A stretch of 64,000 bases of DNA from Acidocella sp. 20-57-95 (lineage in GTDB: Bacteria > Pseudomonadota > Alphaproteobacteria > Acetobacterales > Acetobacteraceae): positions 62,001-126,000 of the forward strand of contig NCAT01000002.1 of assembly GCA_002255575.1 (NCBI GenBank). The letters are read 5' to 3'. A program made the translations under genes and the position numbers. Shown piece by piece: positions 18,505-27,872 of this stretch (positions are counted from its first letter, which is position 1; every line of letters starts with the position of its first letter). Under the pieces are notes generated by a model. The model had not been told where the DNA came from. It saw only the letters and a program-made list of their open reading frames with translations, and made no database searches.

Positions 18505-19496
18505 GAGCCTGTCCCTTCTTTGCCAATCACGGTTTCGCGCGGAAACCGGAAATCAAAATTACAAAATTCGCAGGTCATCACGATATCGCCGTCAATGGCC
18601 ATATGGTCCAGATCATCGCGCGGAAAACCTTCCAGAATGCTGGCGAGGCGCGCGCGTGAACAACGGCACCCGTAGGCCAGCGTACGGGGCCGGTCCACCG
18701 CGACGCCCTCGCCATGAAATAGCCGATACAAAATCCGCTCTGGCAGCAACTCATCGCTCAGCAATTCGGCGTCCGTAATCGTGTCGGCCAGAATGCAGGC
18801 AGTGCGCCAGGATTCCGCTTGCGCTGCATCACTCAGTGCCGGGTCAATGCCGCCAGCCCCGGCAATTTTTTCAATCACCAAAGCCGAGGCCCGCCAGCCT
18901 GAGCCGGTCTCAGCCGCCGCCAGATGTACCTGGCAAGCCAATTGCTCACTGGTTTCAAAATAATGCGCCGCCATTTGGGACAGGCTCTCGCCGTCCAGCG
19001 CCACAATCCCCTGCTGGGGTTCGCGCTCCGGCCCTTGGTCAACGGTGAAGGCCAGGTAGCCATCGCCGAGCAGGCGGCGGGCGGTTATGGGCTCATCGGA
19101 TCCCAACGCTGCGAGCTTTTCCAAATTAACGCGCGCATAGCCCCGCAGTGCGCCGATGTCAGTGCAGTCGGCCAGCAACATGGAAACCGGCCCATCGCCC
19201 TTGGCCTGCACCGAAAATGAGCCAGAGAATTTCAACGCCGCCGCCAGCGATGCCGCCAGCGCCAATGCCTCACCCAGCAGCCTGCGGACTGGCTCTGGGT
19301 GGTCGTGGCGGGTCAGTAGGGTATTGGCGAGCGGCCCCAGCCTTATCAGCCGCCCGCGCACCGGCTGGCTGGGCAGGAAGAAAGGCGTAATGCCACGGGA
19401 GACCGCAAGGTCTGGCACATCAGGCCGGTTTCGGTCGAGAAAAGCTGGGAGTTCCGTCATCATTGCAACATAGGCAGGAAACTGCGTTGTTGCCAT
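18501..19496 (-). CDS. hslO: Redox-regulated chaperone Hsp33
   Basis: Hsp33 is a cytoplasmic holdase switched on by oxidation of a zinc centre. The C-terminal zinc motif is present as YGCRCS (CxC) and MTCEFCNF (CxxC). The N-terminal part has the Hsp33 core, including SVQAKGDGPVSMLLADCT and the RGYARV motif. The full frame gives 331 residues, longer than the usual 290-300. Initiation at one of the methionines around residues 12-13 (MMTELPAFLD) would fit the family better, so the start is uncertain. It is divergent from hldE with about 40 bases between. Confidence 0.9.
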   Translation of the reverse strand: MATTQFPAYVAMMTELPAFLDRNRPDVPDLAVSRGITPFFLPSQPVRGRLIRLGPLANTLLTRHDHPEPVRRLLGEALALAASLAAALKFSGSFSVQAKGDGPVSMLLADCTDIGALRGYARVNLEKLAALGSDEPITARRLLGDGYLAFTVDQGPEREPQQGIVALDGESLSQMAAHYFETSEQLACQVHLAAAETGSGWRASALVIEKIAGAGGIDPALSDAAQAESWRTACILADTITDAELLSDELLPERILYRLFHGEGVAVDRPRTLAYGCRCSRARLASILEGFPRDDLDHMAIDGDIVMTCEFCNFDFRFPRETVIGKEGTGS

Positions 19497-19536
19497 ATGG
19501 CTTGCTCAAATCCCGCTCTGAGGTTAGCGCTTTTGC

Positions 19537-21000
19537 ATGACCGCAGAAGCCAGCCTGAACGAACTTGCCAATTACGTAAAACAGCTCTCCCGCGCCAGCG
19601 TGCTGGTGGTGGGCGATGCCATGCTTGACCGTTACGTGTACGGCGATGTGACCCGCATCTCCCCGGAAGCGCCAGTGCCCATCCTAACCGTCACCCGGGA
19701 AGTGGCAATGCCCGGTGGCGCTGGCAATGTGGTACGCAACATTACCGCCCTGGATGGTGCAGCGGCGTTTGTTTCGGTGGTGGGCGACGACCAGGCCGGC
19801 TCCGACCTGACCAGCTTAATCGGCGGCCAGCAGGGCGTGGAGCCCTGGCTGCTGGTGCAAGGTGGCCGCACCACCACGTTGAAAACCCGCTATATTGCGC
19901 AGGGCCAGCATCTGATCCGGGCTGACCGTGAAGAAACCGTCGAACTGCCCGAAAAGCTCGCTGAAAGGCTGGTCCGCATCGCCACCGATGCGATGGCGGC
20001 GACCTCTGTTACGGTACTCTCTGATTACCGCAAGGGCGTGCTGGGGGCGGATGTGGCGCAGCGTTTGATCGCAGCGGCCAAGGCGCTCAACCGCCTTATT
20101 ATTGTGGACCCAAAAGGCACGGATTATGCGCGCTATCATGGGGCGGATATTGTCACGCCCAACCGGCGCGAGTTGGCCGAAGCCACCGGGCTGTCGGTCG
20201 CCTCTGAGGCCAATATCGTCGCCGCCGCGCAGGTGTTGTTGCAGCGCCATAATTTTGGGGCGGTGCTGGTCACCCGGGCTGAGGATGGCATGAGCCTGAT
20301 TACCAAAGACTCCATCCGCCATTACCCCGGCGAGGCAAAGGACGTGTTCGACGTGTCCGGCGCCGGGGATACTGTGGTCGCCACGCTCGCCGCCGCGCTG
20401 GCTGTGCAAGTGCCGCTGGCGGAAGCCGCACGCCTGGCCAATATCGCGGGTGGTATTGTGGTGGGTAAAGTCGGCACGGCAGTGGCCCGGCCAAATGAAT
20501 TGCTCTCCGCCCTGACGCCGGTGACCGGCGCGTTGCGGAAAATAGTGACGGCCTCCGCCGCCGCTGAAGCGGCCGAGCGCTGGCACACGCGCGGCTACAA
20601 GGTGGGCTTCACCAATGGATGCTTTGATTTGCTGCATCCCGGCCATGTGCATCTGCTGGAGCAATGCCGCGCCATGTGCGACCGGCTGATTGTGGGCATG
20701 AATTCGGATGCTTCCGTTTCGCGCCTGAAAGGCCCGACCCGCCCGGTGCAGCCGGAAGCCGCCCGCGCGGCCGTGTTGGCATCCTTGGCCAGTGTCGATC
20801 TGGTTTGTATGTTTGAGGAAGACACGCCTTTAAACACCCTCAAACTCATTAAACCGGACTTGTTGGTGAAAGGCGCTGATTACACCCGCGATACCGTTGT
20901 GGGCGCTGCCGAAGTGGAATCCTGGGGTGGCACGGTCGCTTTGGCTGAACTTCTGCCGGGCCATTCCACCACCGCCACCTTGGCCCGTCTGCGTGGCTGA
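19537..21000 (+). CDS. hldE: Bifunctional heptose-7-phosphate kinase / heptose-1-phosphate adenylyltransferase
   Basis: HldE makes ADP-D-glycero-beta-D-manno-heptose for the lipopolysaccharide inner core. The first two thirds (about 1-320) form a PfkB/ribokinase-type kinase with MPGGAGNVVRNI and the anion hole VSGAGDTVVATLA. The last third (about 350-487) is a cytidylyltransferase-like domain with TNGCFDLLHPGHVHLL and the late LLPGHSTTATLARL. The 487-residue length equals that of fused HldE proteins. The stop is overlapped by the start of a GNAT gene. Confidence 0.95.
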   Translation: MTAEASLNELANYVKQLSRASVLVVGDAMLDRYVYGDVTRISPEAPVPILTVTREVAMPGGAGNVVRNITALDGAAAFVSVVGDDQAGSDLTSLIGGQQGVEPWLLVQGGRTTTLKTRYIAQGQHLIRADREETVELPEKLAERLVRIATDAMAATSVTVLSDYRKGVLGADVAQRLIAAAKALNRLIIVDPKGTDYARYHGADIVTPNRRELAEATGLSVASEANIVAAAQVLLQRHNFGAVLVTRAEDGMSLITKDSIRHYPGEAKDVFDVSGAGDTVVATLAAALAVQVPLAEAARLANIAGGIVVGKVGTAVARPNELLSALTPVTGALRKIVTASAAAEAAERWHTRGYKVGFTNGCFDLLHPGHVHLLEQCRAMCDRLIVGMNSDASVSRLKGPTRPVQPEAARAAVLASLASVDLVCMFEEDTPLNTLKLIKPDLLVKGADYTRDTVVGAAEVESWGGTVALAELLPGHSTTATLARLRG

Positions 21001-21676
21001 ACCATTACCAGTCGGCCCGGAGGTTGACGCTTGGCCCCGGCCCTTGCCGACCCGCACACCCCTGACCGGCAGCCATGTGGTGCTGGAGCCCCTGCACCGC
21101 CGCCACACGGCAGAATTATATGAAGCGATCAGTGGGGCGGATGCGTCCTTCACCTATACGCCCTACGGCCCATTCTCCACCCGCGAGGCTTTTGCGCATT
21201 TTATCGCCAACGCTGCCAGCCAACACGACCCGATGACCTGGGCGATCCGCCCGGTCGCCACCGGCAATGCGTCCGGCTGGCTTGGCTTAATGGATATACA
21301 ACCCGAAAATGCCGCCATTGAGCTTGGACGGGTTTGGTTTTCGCCGCGCTTGCAGCGCACCCGTGCCGCTACCGAGGCGATCTTCCTGCTGCTGAAACGA
21401 GCGGCAGACGAGCTTGGTTACCGGCGCTTGGTCTGGAAATGCGACACGCTCAACGCCGCCTCGATCCGCGCTGCCAACCGGTTGGGCTTCACGCATGAAG
21501 GTACGCTGCGCGCCCATAAAATCGTCAAAGGCCGGCAGCGCGATTCCGCCATGTTCAGCATCACAGCCGATGAATGGCCATCCCGACGGGACGCCATTGC
21601 GGCCTGGCTCTCACCTGACAATTTCGCGCCAGATGGCACGGCGCGGCAATCTCTGGCGGCATTGCGCGGGCGCTGA
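20993..21676 (+). CDS. GNAT N-acetyltransferase, RimJ/RimL-like
   Basis: From the GTG at 20993, which overlaps the hldE stop by eight bases, the protein is 227 residues. It fits the Acetyltransf_3 (RimJ/RimL) group: TPLTGSHVVLEPLHRRHTAE at the N-terminus, the AcCoA-binding region near RTRAATEAIFLLLKRAADEL, and the end-motif NAASIRAANRLGFTHEGTLR. It could modify a protein N-terminus or a small amine; the substrate is unknown. Frame is open further upstream, but that would run inside the hldE 3' end. Confidence 0.8.
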   Translation: MAEPLPVGPEVDAWPRPLPTRTPLTGSHVVLEPLHRRHTAELYEAISGADASFTYTPYGPFSTREAFAHFIANAASQHDPMTWAIRPVATGNASGWLGLMDIQPENAAIELGRVWFSPRLQRTRAATEAIFLLLKRAADELGYRRLVWKCDTLNAASIRAANRLGFTHEGTLRAHKIVKGRQRDSAMFSITADEWPSRRDAIAAWLSPDNFAPDGTARQSLAALRGR

Positions 21677-21787
21677 TGCCGCTGCCCGGGCCCGGCCAGA
21701 CCACGCCCCCCTTGTGCTGGCCGTGAAAACAGCCAATTTAGTTTGCAACTGGACTATGCTGGTCCTGATTAAAGCGGAGCGCTAACT

Positions 21788-22342
21788 ATGTTTATTGAAA
21801 CCGAAGGCACGCCGAACCCGGCGACGTTGAAATTCCTGCCAGGGCGCGAGGTTCTGCCGGGCCATACGGCTGATTTTGCCGATGCGGATGCCGCACTCAT
21901 CAGCCCACTCGCCGATGCGTTATTTGGGTTGAAAGGTGTGGCGCGGGTGTTTCTGGGCACGGATTTTGTGACCATCACCAAAACCGACGAAACCGAATGG
22001 CAGGCGTTGCGCCCGCAGGTGTTGGGGGTGATTATGGAGCATTTTGTCGCGGGCAAGCCCGTGATGAGCGAGCTGGCTAAGCTGGATGTTGAAGACGTGG
22101 CCCCAGAGGACCGCGAAATTGCCGACCAGATTAAGGATTTGCTGGAAACCCGCGTGCGACCAGCCGTGGCCAGCGATGGCGGGGATATTATCTTCCGGGG
22201 CTTTCGTGATGGCGTGGTGACGCTGAAAATGCAGGGCTCCTGCGCTGGCTGCCCGTCTTCCACCGCGACATTGAAGCATGGGATTGAAAATCTGCTGAAG
22301 CACTATATCCCGGAAGTGCAATCCGTCACCCAAGCTGCCTAA
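21788..22342 (+). CDS. nfuA: NifU-family iron-sulfur carrier protein
   Basis: The 184-residue protein has an N-terminal Nfu_N domain ([20 protein letters not shown]) and a C-terminal NifU domain with the cluster-binding motif SCAGCPSS (Cys152 and Cys155). Nfu proteins deliver [4Fe-4S] clusters to enzymes. Possible clients in this window are the class I fumarase, MiaB and QueG; that link is inference. About 110 bases separate it from the GNAT gene and probably hold a promoter. The AGCGGAGCG stretch before ATG contains a weak Shine-Dalgarno sequence. Confidence 0.92.
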   Translation: MFIETEGTPNPATLKFLPGREVLPGHTADFADADAALISPLADALFGLKGVARVFLGTDFVTITKTDETEWQALRPQVLGVIMEHFVAGKPVMSELAKLDVEDVAPEDREIADQIKDLLETRVRPAVASDGGDIIFRGFRDGVVTLKMQGSCAGCPSSTATLKHGIENLLKHYIPEVQSVTQAA

Positions 22343-22355
22343 GGGACCATACACC

Positions 22356-22940
22356 ATGGCTTTAGATGACAACGCGCTGGACGTGCTGTTCCGCAATGCC
22401 CGCACAAAGTGGGAATTTACCGACCAGCCGGTCACCGATGATGAGCTGCACGCGCTGTATGATTTGGTTAAATTGGGCCCGACCTCGGCCAACTGCAGCC
22501 CGGCGCGGTTTGTGTTTATTCGCACGGCAGAAGGCAAGGACAAGCTGAAGCCGGCTTTGAGTGGCGGGAATATTGATAAGGTGATGGCCGCACCGGTGAC
22601 CGTGATTGTGGCGCAAGACCCGCTATTTTATCAAAAACTGCCCACCTTGTTCCCACATGCCGATGCCAAAGCCTGGTTTGCCGGTAACCCGGACTTGGCG
22701 GAGGAGACAGCGTTCCGTAATTCCTCGCTGCAAGGCGCCTATTTAATGATGGCGGCGCGCGCGATGGGGATTGATTGCGGGCCGATGTCAGGGTTCGATA
22801 AGGCCAAGGTTGACCGTGCGTTTTTTGCGGAAAATGGCTGGAAGTCTAACTTTCTGATCAATCTGGGCCATGGCGTGGCCGAACACCCGTTCCCGCGGCT
22901 GCCGAAGCTGGCGTTTGAAGACGCGGCCCTATTCGCTTGA
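22356..22940 (+). CDS. Nitroreductase-family protein, malonic semialdehyde reductase (RutE)-like
   Basis: The 194-residue flavoprotein resembles the RutE/HadB group: N-terminal [23 protein letters not shown]-binding [16 protein letters not shown] and C-terminal [17 protein letters not shown]. RutE reduces malonic semialdehyde to 3-hydroxypropionate, but no other pyrimidine-catabolism (rut) gene is nearby, so the substrate is uncertain. It starts 13 bases after nfuA. Its TGA stop overlaps the tsaB TTG start. Confidence 0.75.
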   Translation: MALDDNALDVLFRNARTKWEFTDQPVTDDELHALYDLVKLGPTSANCSPARFVFIRTAEGKDKLKPALSGGNIDKVMAAPVTVIVAQDPLFYQKLPTLFPHADAKAWFAGNPDLAEETAFRNSSLQGAYLMMAARAMGIDCGPMSGFDKAKVDRAFFAENGWKSNFLINLGHGVAEHPFPRLPKLAFEDAALFA

Positions 22941-23584
22941 TCATTCTGGCCATTGATGCCGCCTTGCCGCGTGCTGGCGTGGCTGTGGTGGGGGCGGATG
23001 GCAGCGCGCTGGCGCGGCACTACGCGCCAGGGCGGCCAGGGCTGATTGAGACGCTGCCGGGGCTGATTGAAACCGCGATTGCACAAGCTGGGGTGAAGGT
23101 TGAAGCTGTGGCGGTGACCGTTGGGCCGGGCAGTTTTACCGGGCTGCGCACCGCCATTTCCTTGGCACAAGGCTATGCAGCCGGGGCCGGGATTGCGGTG
23201 CTGGGGGTGAGCGTGGCGGAAGCCTTTGCCATGGCGTTTCCGGTGCTGCACCGGCCACTGTGGGTGGCGGTGCGGGCCCGGCGGGATAAGATTTTCCTGA
23301 TCCGCGACGGCATACCAGAAGGCTTTGCCGATGCTGATATTCCGTTTACCCGCACACCGGTGGCGGTGGCGGGGGATGCCGCCAACGAGGTCGCAGCGCG
23401 GCTGGCGGCTTCGGGGGGTGATGTGTTGCTAACCAATGCCCGGCTGATCGACCCGCTCTGGGTGGCGCAGGCAGCCAGGGGGCGCCACGAAGCAGGCTTA
23501 GCCCCGCACCCGGCCCAACCTGTTTATGTGGACCCGCCAGAGGCGAAATTACCCGCCGGCGGGCTGCGGCCAGAGCCGGTTTGA
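22937..23584 (+). CDS. tsaB: tRNA threonylcarbamoyladenosine biosynthesis protein TsaB
   Basis: TsaB is the scaffold partner of TsaD in making t6A37 on ANN-decoding tRNAs. The 215-residue sequence has the ASKHA ATPase-like start [16 protein letters not shown] and the hallmark [14 protein letters not shown]. The start is TTG, overlapping the preceding TGA (TTGA); no other start keeps the conserved first strand. Its own stop is overlapped in the same way by the next gene, the usual tsaB-rimI pairing. Confidence 0.92.
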   Translation: MIILAIDAALPRAGVAVVGADGSALARHYAPGRPGLIETLPGLIETAIAQAGVKVEAVAVTVGPGSFTGLRTAISLAQGYAAGAGIAVLGVSVAEAFAMAFPVLHRPLWVAVRARRDKIFLIRDGIPEGFADADIPFTRTPVAVAGDAANEVAARLAASGGDVLLTNARLIDPLWVAQAARGRHEAGLAPHPAQPVYVDPPEAKLPAGGLRPEPV

Positions 23585-23991
23585 TTAAAGCTTCTTTAGC
23601 CCATGCGGGGGTAATGGCCGCATTGCATGGCGCGGTGTTCCCAGAAGACCCTTGGGATGAGGCGAATTTCGCGGCGTTGTTCCAGCAGAACGGGGTGAGT
23701 GGGTTGCTCGACCCGCGCGGTGGCTTTGTGCTGTTCTGGCTGGTGGCCGACGAAGCCTCAGTGATTACGCTGGGGGTGGTGCCAAAGCGGCAGGGGATCG
23801 GCAGAGCGCTGCTGGCGGCGGGGTTGCAGCAGATGCGCGAGGCCGGGGCGGTGATGATCTACCTGGAAGTGGCGGCCACCAATATGGCAGCGCGCAAGCT
23901 CTATGAGGGGTTCGGGTTTCAGCAGACCGGATTGCGGAAAAAATACTACACCGATGGCGATGACGCGGTGACGATGAGTCTGGGGCTGTAA
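23581..23991 (+). CDS. rimI: Ribosomal-protein-S18-alanine N-acetyltransferase-like GNAT protein
   Basis: The 136-residue GNAT domain has the AcCoA-binding motif VVPKRQGIGRALLAAGLQQ and the late YLEVAATNMAARKLYEGFGF, which match RimI. RimI acetylates the N-terminal Ala of S18. The assignment rests on fold plus position directly after tsaB, where rimI is very often found. The TTG start overlaps the tsaB stop (TTGA). It is convergent with tusA. Confidence 0.85.
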   Translation: MIKASLAHAGVMAALHGAVFPEDPWDEANFAALFQQNGVSGLLDPRGGFVLFWLVADEASVITLGVVPKRQGIGRALLAAGLQQMREAGAVMIYLEVAATNMAARKLYEGFGFQQTGLRKKYYTDGDDAVTMSLGL

Positions 23992-24040
23992 CGGCTCCCG
24001 GGAAGGCCCTGGCTTTGGTGGGGATAACAAGGAGCGGGCT

Positions 24041-24286
24041 TTAGCCCTTCTGGATTACCAGCAGCCAGGTGCCATCTGGTTGTTCAAGCAATTCGAGCGG
24101 CTCATGGCCCTGGTCCGCCGCGGCGCGGGGTACGTTGGCCAGCGGGTCGGCACCTTTCAGCCGCACCAGCAAAATCTGGCCCGTTTCAATGGTATCGAGC
24201 GCCAAACGGGTGCGCACGAAGGTCATCGGGCAGGTTTCAGCGGTGATGTCGATCGCTTTATGGTGGGTCGGCAATGTGATTGTCAT
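24041..24286 (-). CDS. TusA-family sulfur carrier protein
   Basis: From ATG 24286 this is an 81-residue two-layer alpha/beta protein. The active Cys19 lies in the motif TCPMTFVRT, matching the family pattern CPxPxxxT except that the second Pro is missing. TusA-like proteins carry persulfide for tRNA thiolation, molybdenum cofactor or sulfur oxidation, so the role is not fixed by sequence. An in-frame start 16 codons upstream would reach toward the divergent fur gene and adds atypical residues. Confidence 0.82.
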   Translation of the reverse strand: MTITLPTHHKAIDITAETCPMTFVRTRLALDTIETGQILLVRLKGADPLANVPRAAADQGHEPLELLEQPDGTWLLVIQKG

Positions 24287-24343
24287 AAATGGTACTCGGA
24301 ACTGACTGGACCTTGGAAAAAACTTGGGCCACAAGCCCTGTTA

Positions 24344-24778
24344 ATGGATATAAGCATCGAGCGCCTGTGCATAGAGAACGGGCTGAAGATGACAGGCCCG
24401 CGGCGGGTGATTGCGCGGGTGTTATCGGAGGCCCACGACCATCCGGACGTCGATGAGTTGCATCGCCGGGCGAACCGGATTGATGAGCGCATTTCTCTGG
24501 CGACCGTGTACCGTACGGTGCGGCTGCTGGAAGCCAAAGGCATTCTGGAACGGCGCGATTTGGGCAGCCGCCGGGCCCGTTATGAGCCAAGCGGCGATGG
24601 CAACCATTTCCACCTCGTGGACCAGGAAACCGGCAAGGTGGTGGAGTTTGAATCACCGGATGCTGAAATATTGCTGCGGAATATCGCAGCCCAGCATGGG
24701 TTTGATCTGGCTTTGATTAAAATTGAATTATTTGGCCGCCGCCCCCCTGGCAACGACGTTGAAAGTTCTGACCCGTGA
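24344..24778 (+). CDS. Fur-family metal-responsive regulator (Fur/Mur type)
   Basis: From ATG 24344 the product is 144 residues. An N-terminal winged helix (GLKMTGPRRVIARVLSEAHD and ISLATVYRTVRLLEAKGILE) is followed by a dimer domain with NHFHLVDQETGKVVEF. The usual HHDH is reduced to HFH, and the two CxxC pairs of enteric Fur are absent, as in alphaproteobacterial Fur/Mur proteins. It may sense iron or manganese; Irr is an alternative but less likely. Reading frame extends upstream through the tusA antisense region; the chosen ATG gives normal family length. Its stop overlaps the olsB GTG (GTGA). Confidence 0.85.
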   Translation: MDISIERLCIENGLKMTGPRRVIARVLSEAHDHPDVDELHRRANRIDERISLATVYRTVRLLEAKGILERRDLGSRRARYEPSGDGNHFHLVDQETGKVVEFESPDAEILLRNIAAQHGFDLALIKIELFGRRPPGNDVESSDP

Positions 24779-25623
24779 ATTCGAGAGTCGCCCCTGACTT
24801 GCCGCGCTTCACCCTAGGCAATGCAGCGCCTGGTTTTGCGGAGCTGCGGTCTGGCAATTTAGGGGTGCGCTTGGCGGCGACACCAGAAGAAGTGCTGGCC
24901 GTGCAGGCGCTGCGGTACCGGGTATTTTACGAGGAGCTAGGGGCCAAGGCGGATTCGCGCACGACGCTAAGCCAGCGTGACTTTGATGATTTTGACGCGA
25001 TTGCCGACCATTTGCTGGTGGTGGACCATGATCTGGGCGACGGGCCGGAGAGCGTGGTGGGCACCTACCGGCTGATCCGCCAGATGGCAGCCATGAAATT
25101 GGGCAGATTCTACTCGGCTGATGAGTATGACATTTCCGTGCTGGAGCGGTTTCCAGGCCAGTTGCTGGAATTGGGGCGTTCCTGCACGGCCTCTGCCTAT
25201 CGGTCGCGGGCGGTGCTGCAATTATTATGGCGCGGTATCGCGGCTTATGTGTTCCATTACGGCATTGATTTGATGTTCGGCTGTGCCAGCTTCCCCGGTA
25301 CCGACCCGGACGCGCTGGCGGCTGAATTGACCTATTTGCACAGCCACCATCTGGCGCCCGCTGCGATTCGGCCCCGCGCCCTGCCCAGCCGCTACGTGGA
25401 TATGCGCCGTTGTGACCCGGCCAGCCTGGACGCCAAAAAAGTGATTATGGCGTTGCCGCCCTTGATTAAAGGTTATTTGCGGCTTGGCGGGTTTGTGGGC
25501 GACGGGGCGGTGATTGATGCGCAATTTAACACCACTGACATCGCGGTGGTGGTGCAGACGGACATGGTTTCTGAGAAATATTACCGGCATTATGAGCGTG
25601 AATCCCGCGAGACGCACAGCTGA
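24775..25623 (+). CDS. olsB: L-ornithine N-alpha-acyltransferase, ornithine-lipid synthesis
   Basis: OlsB moves a 3-hydroxyacyl group from ACP onto ornithine, the first step to phosphorus-free ornithine membrane lipids. The 282-residue sequence has the hemolysin/OlsB GNAT layout: VRLAATPEEVLAVQALRYRVFY, FDDFDAIADHLLVVD, ELGRSCTASAYRSR and GCASFPGTDP. No OlsA gene is fused or adjacent; the PlsC-type gene at 40609 is a conceivable but unproven partner. GTG start overlaps the fur stop, so its expression is coupled to a metal regulator. Confidence 0.88.
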   Translation: MNSRVAPDLPRFTLGNAAPGFAELRSGNLGVRLAATPEEVLAVQALRYRVFYEELGAKADSRTTLSQRDFDDFDAIADHLLVVDHDLGDGPESVVGTYRLIRQMAAMKLGRFYSADEYDISVLERFPGQLLELGRSCTASAYRSRAVLQLLWRGIAAYVFHYGIDLMFGCASFPGTDPDALAAELTYLHSHHLAPAAIRPRALPSRYVDMRRCDPASLDAKKVIMALPPLIKGYLRLGGFVGDGAVIDAQFNTTDIAVVVQTDMVSEKYYRHYERESRETHS

Positions 25624-25689
25624 GGCGGCGGGCATTTGCCGCATGCCGTTGACCGGGTTATGACGCCGCATTGCGGAGTATGATGTAAC

Positions 25690-26199
25690 ATGGCCGAAGA
25701 CGACACGCCGATTCCTGATAGCTTGCTGCCCTATGATAGCTGGACGCAAGAAGCTTTGCGCCACGTGGTGGTGAGTGCGATTGCCCATGCCGCACATGAA
25801 GGACTGCCGGGCGGGCATCATTTTTATATCAGCTTCAAAACCGGCTACCCGGGCGTGCAGATCCCCGACCGGTTGCGGGCCCAGTACCCTGATGAAATGA
25901 CCATCGTACTGCAACACCAATTTCATAGCCTGACCATGGATGAGGTGGAGCAGGTGATGTCGGTCGGGCTGTCATTTTCAGGTATTCCATCGATTTTGGT
26001 GATCCCGGTGGCGGCGATTACGTCTTTCGCGGACCCGGAAGTACGGTTTGGACTGCATTTTGAAGTGGAAATGCCGGAAGCAGTGCCGTTTGCTGAATTG
26101 CCCGCGCCGGAAGGCGATGACGTGCCAAGCCGCGCCCATGAAGGCCCGGCGGAAGTTGTGAGCCTGGATGCATTTCGCCGCCGTACACCCAAAGATTAA
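25690..26199 (+). CDS. sspB: SspB-type ClpXP adaptor, alphaproteobacterial form
   Basis: SspB delivers ssrA-tagged peptides to ClpXP. The 169 residues match the alphaproteobacterial SspB fold ([47 protein letters not shown]). An acidic linker follows and ends in the ClpX-binding tail [10 protein letters not shown]. It stands 66 bases after olsB and 26 bases before the fumarase gene. Confidence 0.92.
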   Translation: MAEDDTPIPDSLLPYDSWTQEALRHVVVSAIAHAAHEGLPGGHHFYISFKTGYPGVQIPDRLRAQYPDEMTIVLQHQFHSLTMDEVEQVMSVGLSFSGIPSILVIPVAAITSFADPEVRFGLHFEVEMPEAVPFAELPAPEGDDVPSRAHEGPAEVVSLDAFRRRTPKD

Positions 26200-26225
26200 T
26201 TTTACCCGCTGCTCAAGGACCGACC

Positions 26226-27872
26226 ATGAACGCGCATGCCAAGCTTGCTCCCGGTTTTAACTATTCACCGATGTTCCCGTTGGGCGAGGATACCACGCCC
26301 TACCGCAAGCTGGATATTGGTGGCGTTTCAAGCTTCGAGGTGGATGGCAAAACGGTTTTGAAAATCAGCCCGCAAGCATTGTCCGACCTGGCTTTGGCAG
26401 CGTTCCACGATGTTTCGCATTTGCTGCGGCCGGCGCATTTGCAGCAATTGGCGAATATTTTGAAAGACCCGGAAGCCTCTGGCAACGACCGCTATGTGGC
26501 GATGGAGTTTTTGAAGAACGCCAATATTGCCGCCGCCGGCATTCTGCCAATGTGCCAGGATACCGGCACCGCCTTGGTGTTCGGCAAAAAAGGCCAGCGC
26601 GTCTGGGTGGAAGGTGATGAAGAAGAGGCTTTAAGCTACGGCGTGCACCGCACCTATACCGAGACCAATTTGCGGTATTCGCAGATGGCCGCGTTGAACA
26701 TGTATGACGAGGTGAATACCGGCAATAACCTGCCGGTGCAGTTCGACATTATGGCCGCCCCCGGCGAGCACCATGCCGATGAGTTCCATTTGATGTTCAT
26801 CGCTAAGGGCGGAGGGTCTGCCAACAAGACCTATCTCTACCAGGAAACCCGCGCGGTGCTGACGCCGGAGAAAATTCTGGCTTTCATTGAAGCCAAAGCC
26901 AAGACGCTGGGCACCGCTGCTTGCCCGCCTTATCATTTATCGATTGTGATTGGTGGTACGTCAGCGGAAATGACACTGAAGACCGTGAAATTGGGCTCGA
27001 CCAAGTGGCTGGATACGCTGCCCACCAAGGGCGATAAAACCGGCCACGCGTTCCGCGATGTGGAGATGGAACAGCGCGTTTTGGAAATGACCCAGAGACT
27101 AGGGATTGGCGCGCAGTTTGGCGGCAAATATTTCTGCCATGATGTGCGGGTAATCCGCCTGCCACGGCATGGGGCGAGCTTGCCGATTGGCATTGGCGTT
27201 TCCTGTTCGGCCGACCGGCAAATTAAGGCCAAGATCACCAAGGACGGCGTGTTTCTGGAGCAGTTGGAAACTGATCCTTCAAAATATCTGCCGGAGGTGA
27301 CCGATGAAACGCTCGGCGGTGATGTGGTGGCGATTGATTTGAACCAGCCGATGGATGCAATCCGGGCGGAGCTTTCCAAGCACCCGATTAAAACCCGCGT
27401 GGCGCTGACCGGCACGCTGGTGGTGGCGCGTGATATTGCCCATGCCAAGCTGAAGGAACGCTTGGATGCGGGCCAAGGGCTGCCGCAATATTTGAAGGAT
27501 CACCCGGTTTATTATGCGGGTCCCGCCAAAACGCCGAGCGGCCTGCCGACCGGCAGTTTTGGTCCGACCACGGCCGGGCGGATGGATAGCTATGTGGAAG
27601 AATTCCAGGCGGCTGGCGGGTCGCTGGTGATGCTCTCGAAGGGCAATCGGTCGGCGGCGGTGCGTAATGCCTGCAAGAAATATGGCGGGTTTTATTTAGG
27701 CTCCATCGGTGGCCCGGCGGCAGTGCTGGCGCAGAATAACATCACCAAGGTGGACGTGCTGGAATACCCAGAACTTGGCATGGAAGCTGTGTGGAAAATT
27801 GAAGTGAAAGATTTCCCCGCCTTCATCGTGATGGATGACAAGGGCAATGATTTCTTCAGCGAGCTGGTCTGA
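26226..27872 (+). CDS. Class I fumarate hydratase ([4Fe-4S] dependent)
   Basis: The 548-residue enzyme interconverts fumarate and malate in the TCA cycle. Sequence shows [14 protein letters not shown] (a cluster Cys), the [12 protein letters not shown] region, [16 protein letters not shown] and the C-terminal beta-type domain with [16 protein letters not shown] and [12 protein letters not shown]. Alpha and beta parts are fused, as in FumA/FumB. Class I fumarases are oxygen- and iron-sensitive. A Shine-Dalgarno AAGGA precedes ATG. The stop overlaps the next ATG by one base (TGATG). Confidence 0.95.
   Translation: MNAHAKLAPGFNYSPMFPLGEDTTPYRKLDIGGVSSFEVDGKTVLKISPQALSDLALAAFHDVSHLLRPAHLQQLANILKDPEASGNDRYVAMEFLKNANIAAAGILPMCQDTGTALVFGKKGQRVWVEGDEEEALSYGVHRTYTETNLRYSQMAALNMYDEVNTGNNLPVQFDIMAAPGEHHADEFHLMFIAKGGGSANKTYLYQETRAVLTPEKILAFIEAKAKTLGTAACPPYHLSIVIGGTSAEMTLKTVKLGSTKWLDTLPTKGDKTGHAFRDVEMEQRVLEMTQRLGIGAQFGGKYFCHDVRVIRLPRHGASLPIGIGVSCSADRQIKAKITKDGVFLEQLETDPSKYLPEVTDETLGGDVVAIDLNQPMDAIRAELSKHPIKTRVALTGTLVVARDIAHAKLKERLDAGQGLPQYLKDHPVYYAGPAKTPSGLPTGSFGPTTAGRMDSYVEEFQAAGGSLVMLSKGNRSAAVRNACKKYGGFYLGSIGGPAAVLAQNNITKVDVLEYPELGMEAVWKIEVKDFPAFIVMDDKGNDFFSELV

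Noticed and set aside
19816..20664. 282-codon minus-strand frame
   Set aside because: It is antisense to hldE, whose kinase and adenylyltransferase motifs are intact; the translation is His/Gly/Gln-rich without a family pattern.
22356..22940. Firm naming as rutE
   Set aside because: The sequence fits the malonic-semialdehyde-reductase group, but no other rut gene is nearby, so only the family call is kept.
24036..24047. GGGCT/AGCCC hairpin as a rho-independent terminator between rimI and tusA
   Set aside because: The stem is only five bases with a two-base loop, overlaps the tusA stop and has no T-run.
25225..25926. 233-codon minus-strand frame spanning the olsB-sspB gap
   Set aside because: It is antisense to two recognised genes and has no domain or ribosome site.
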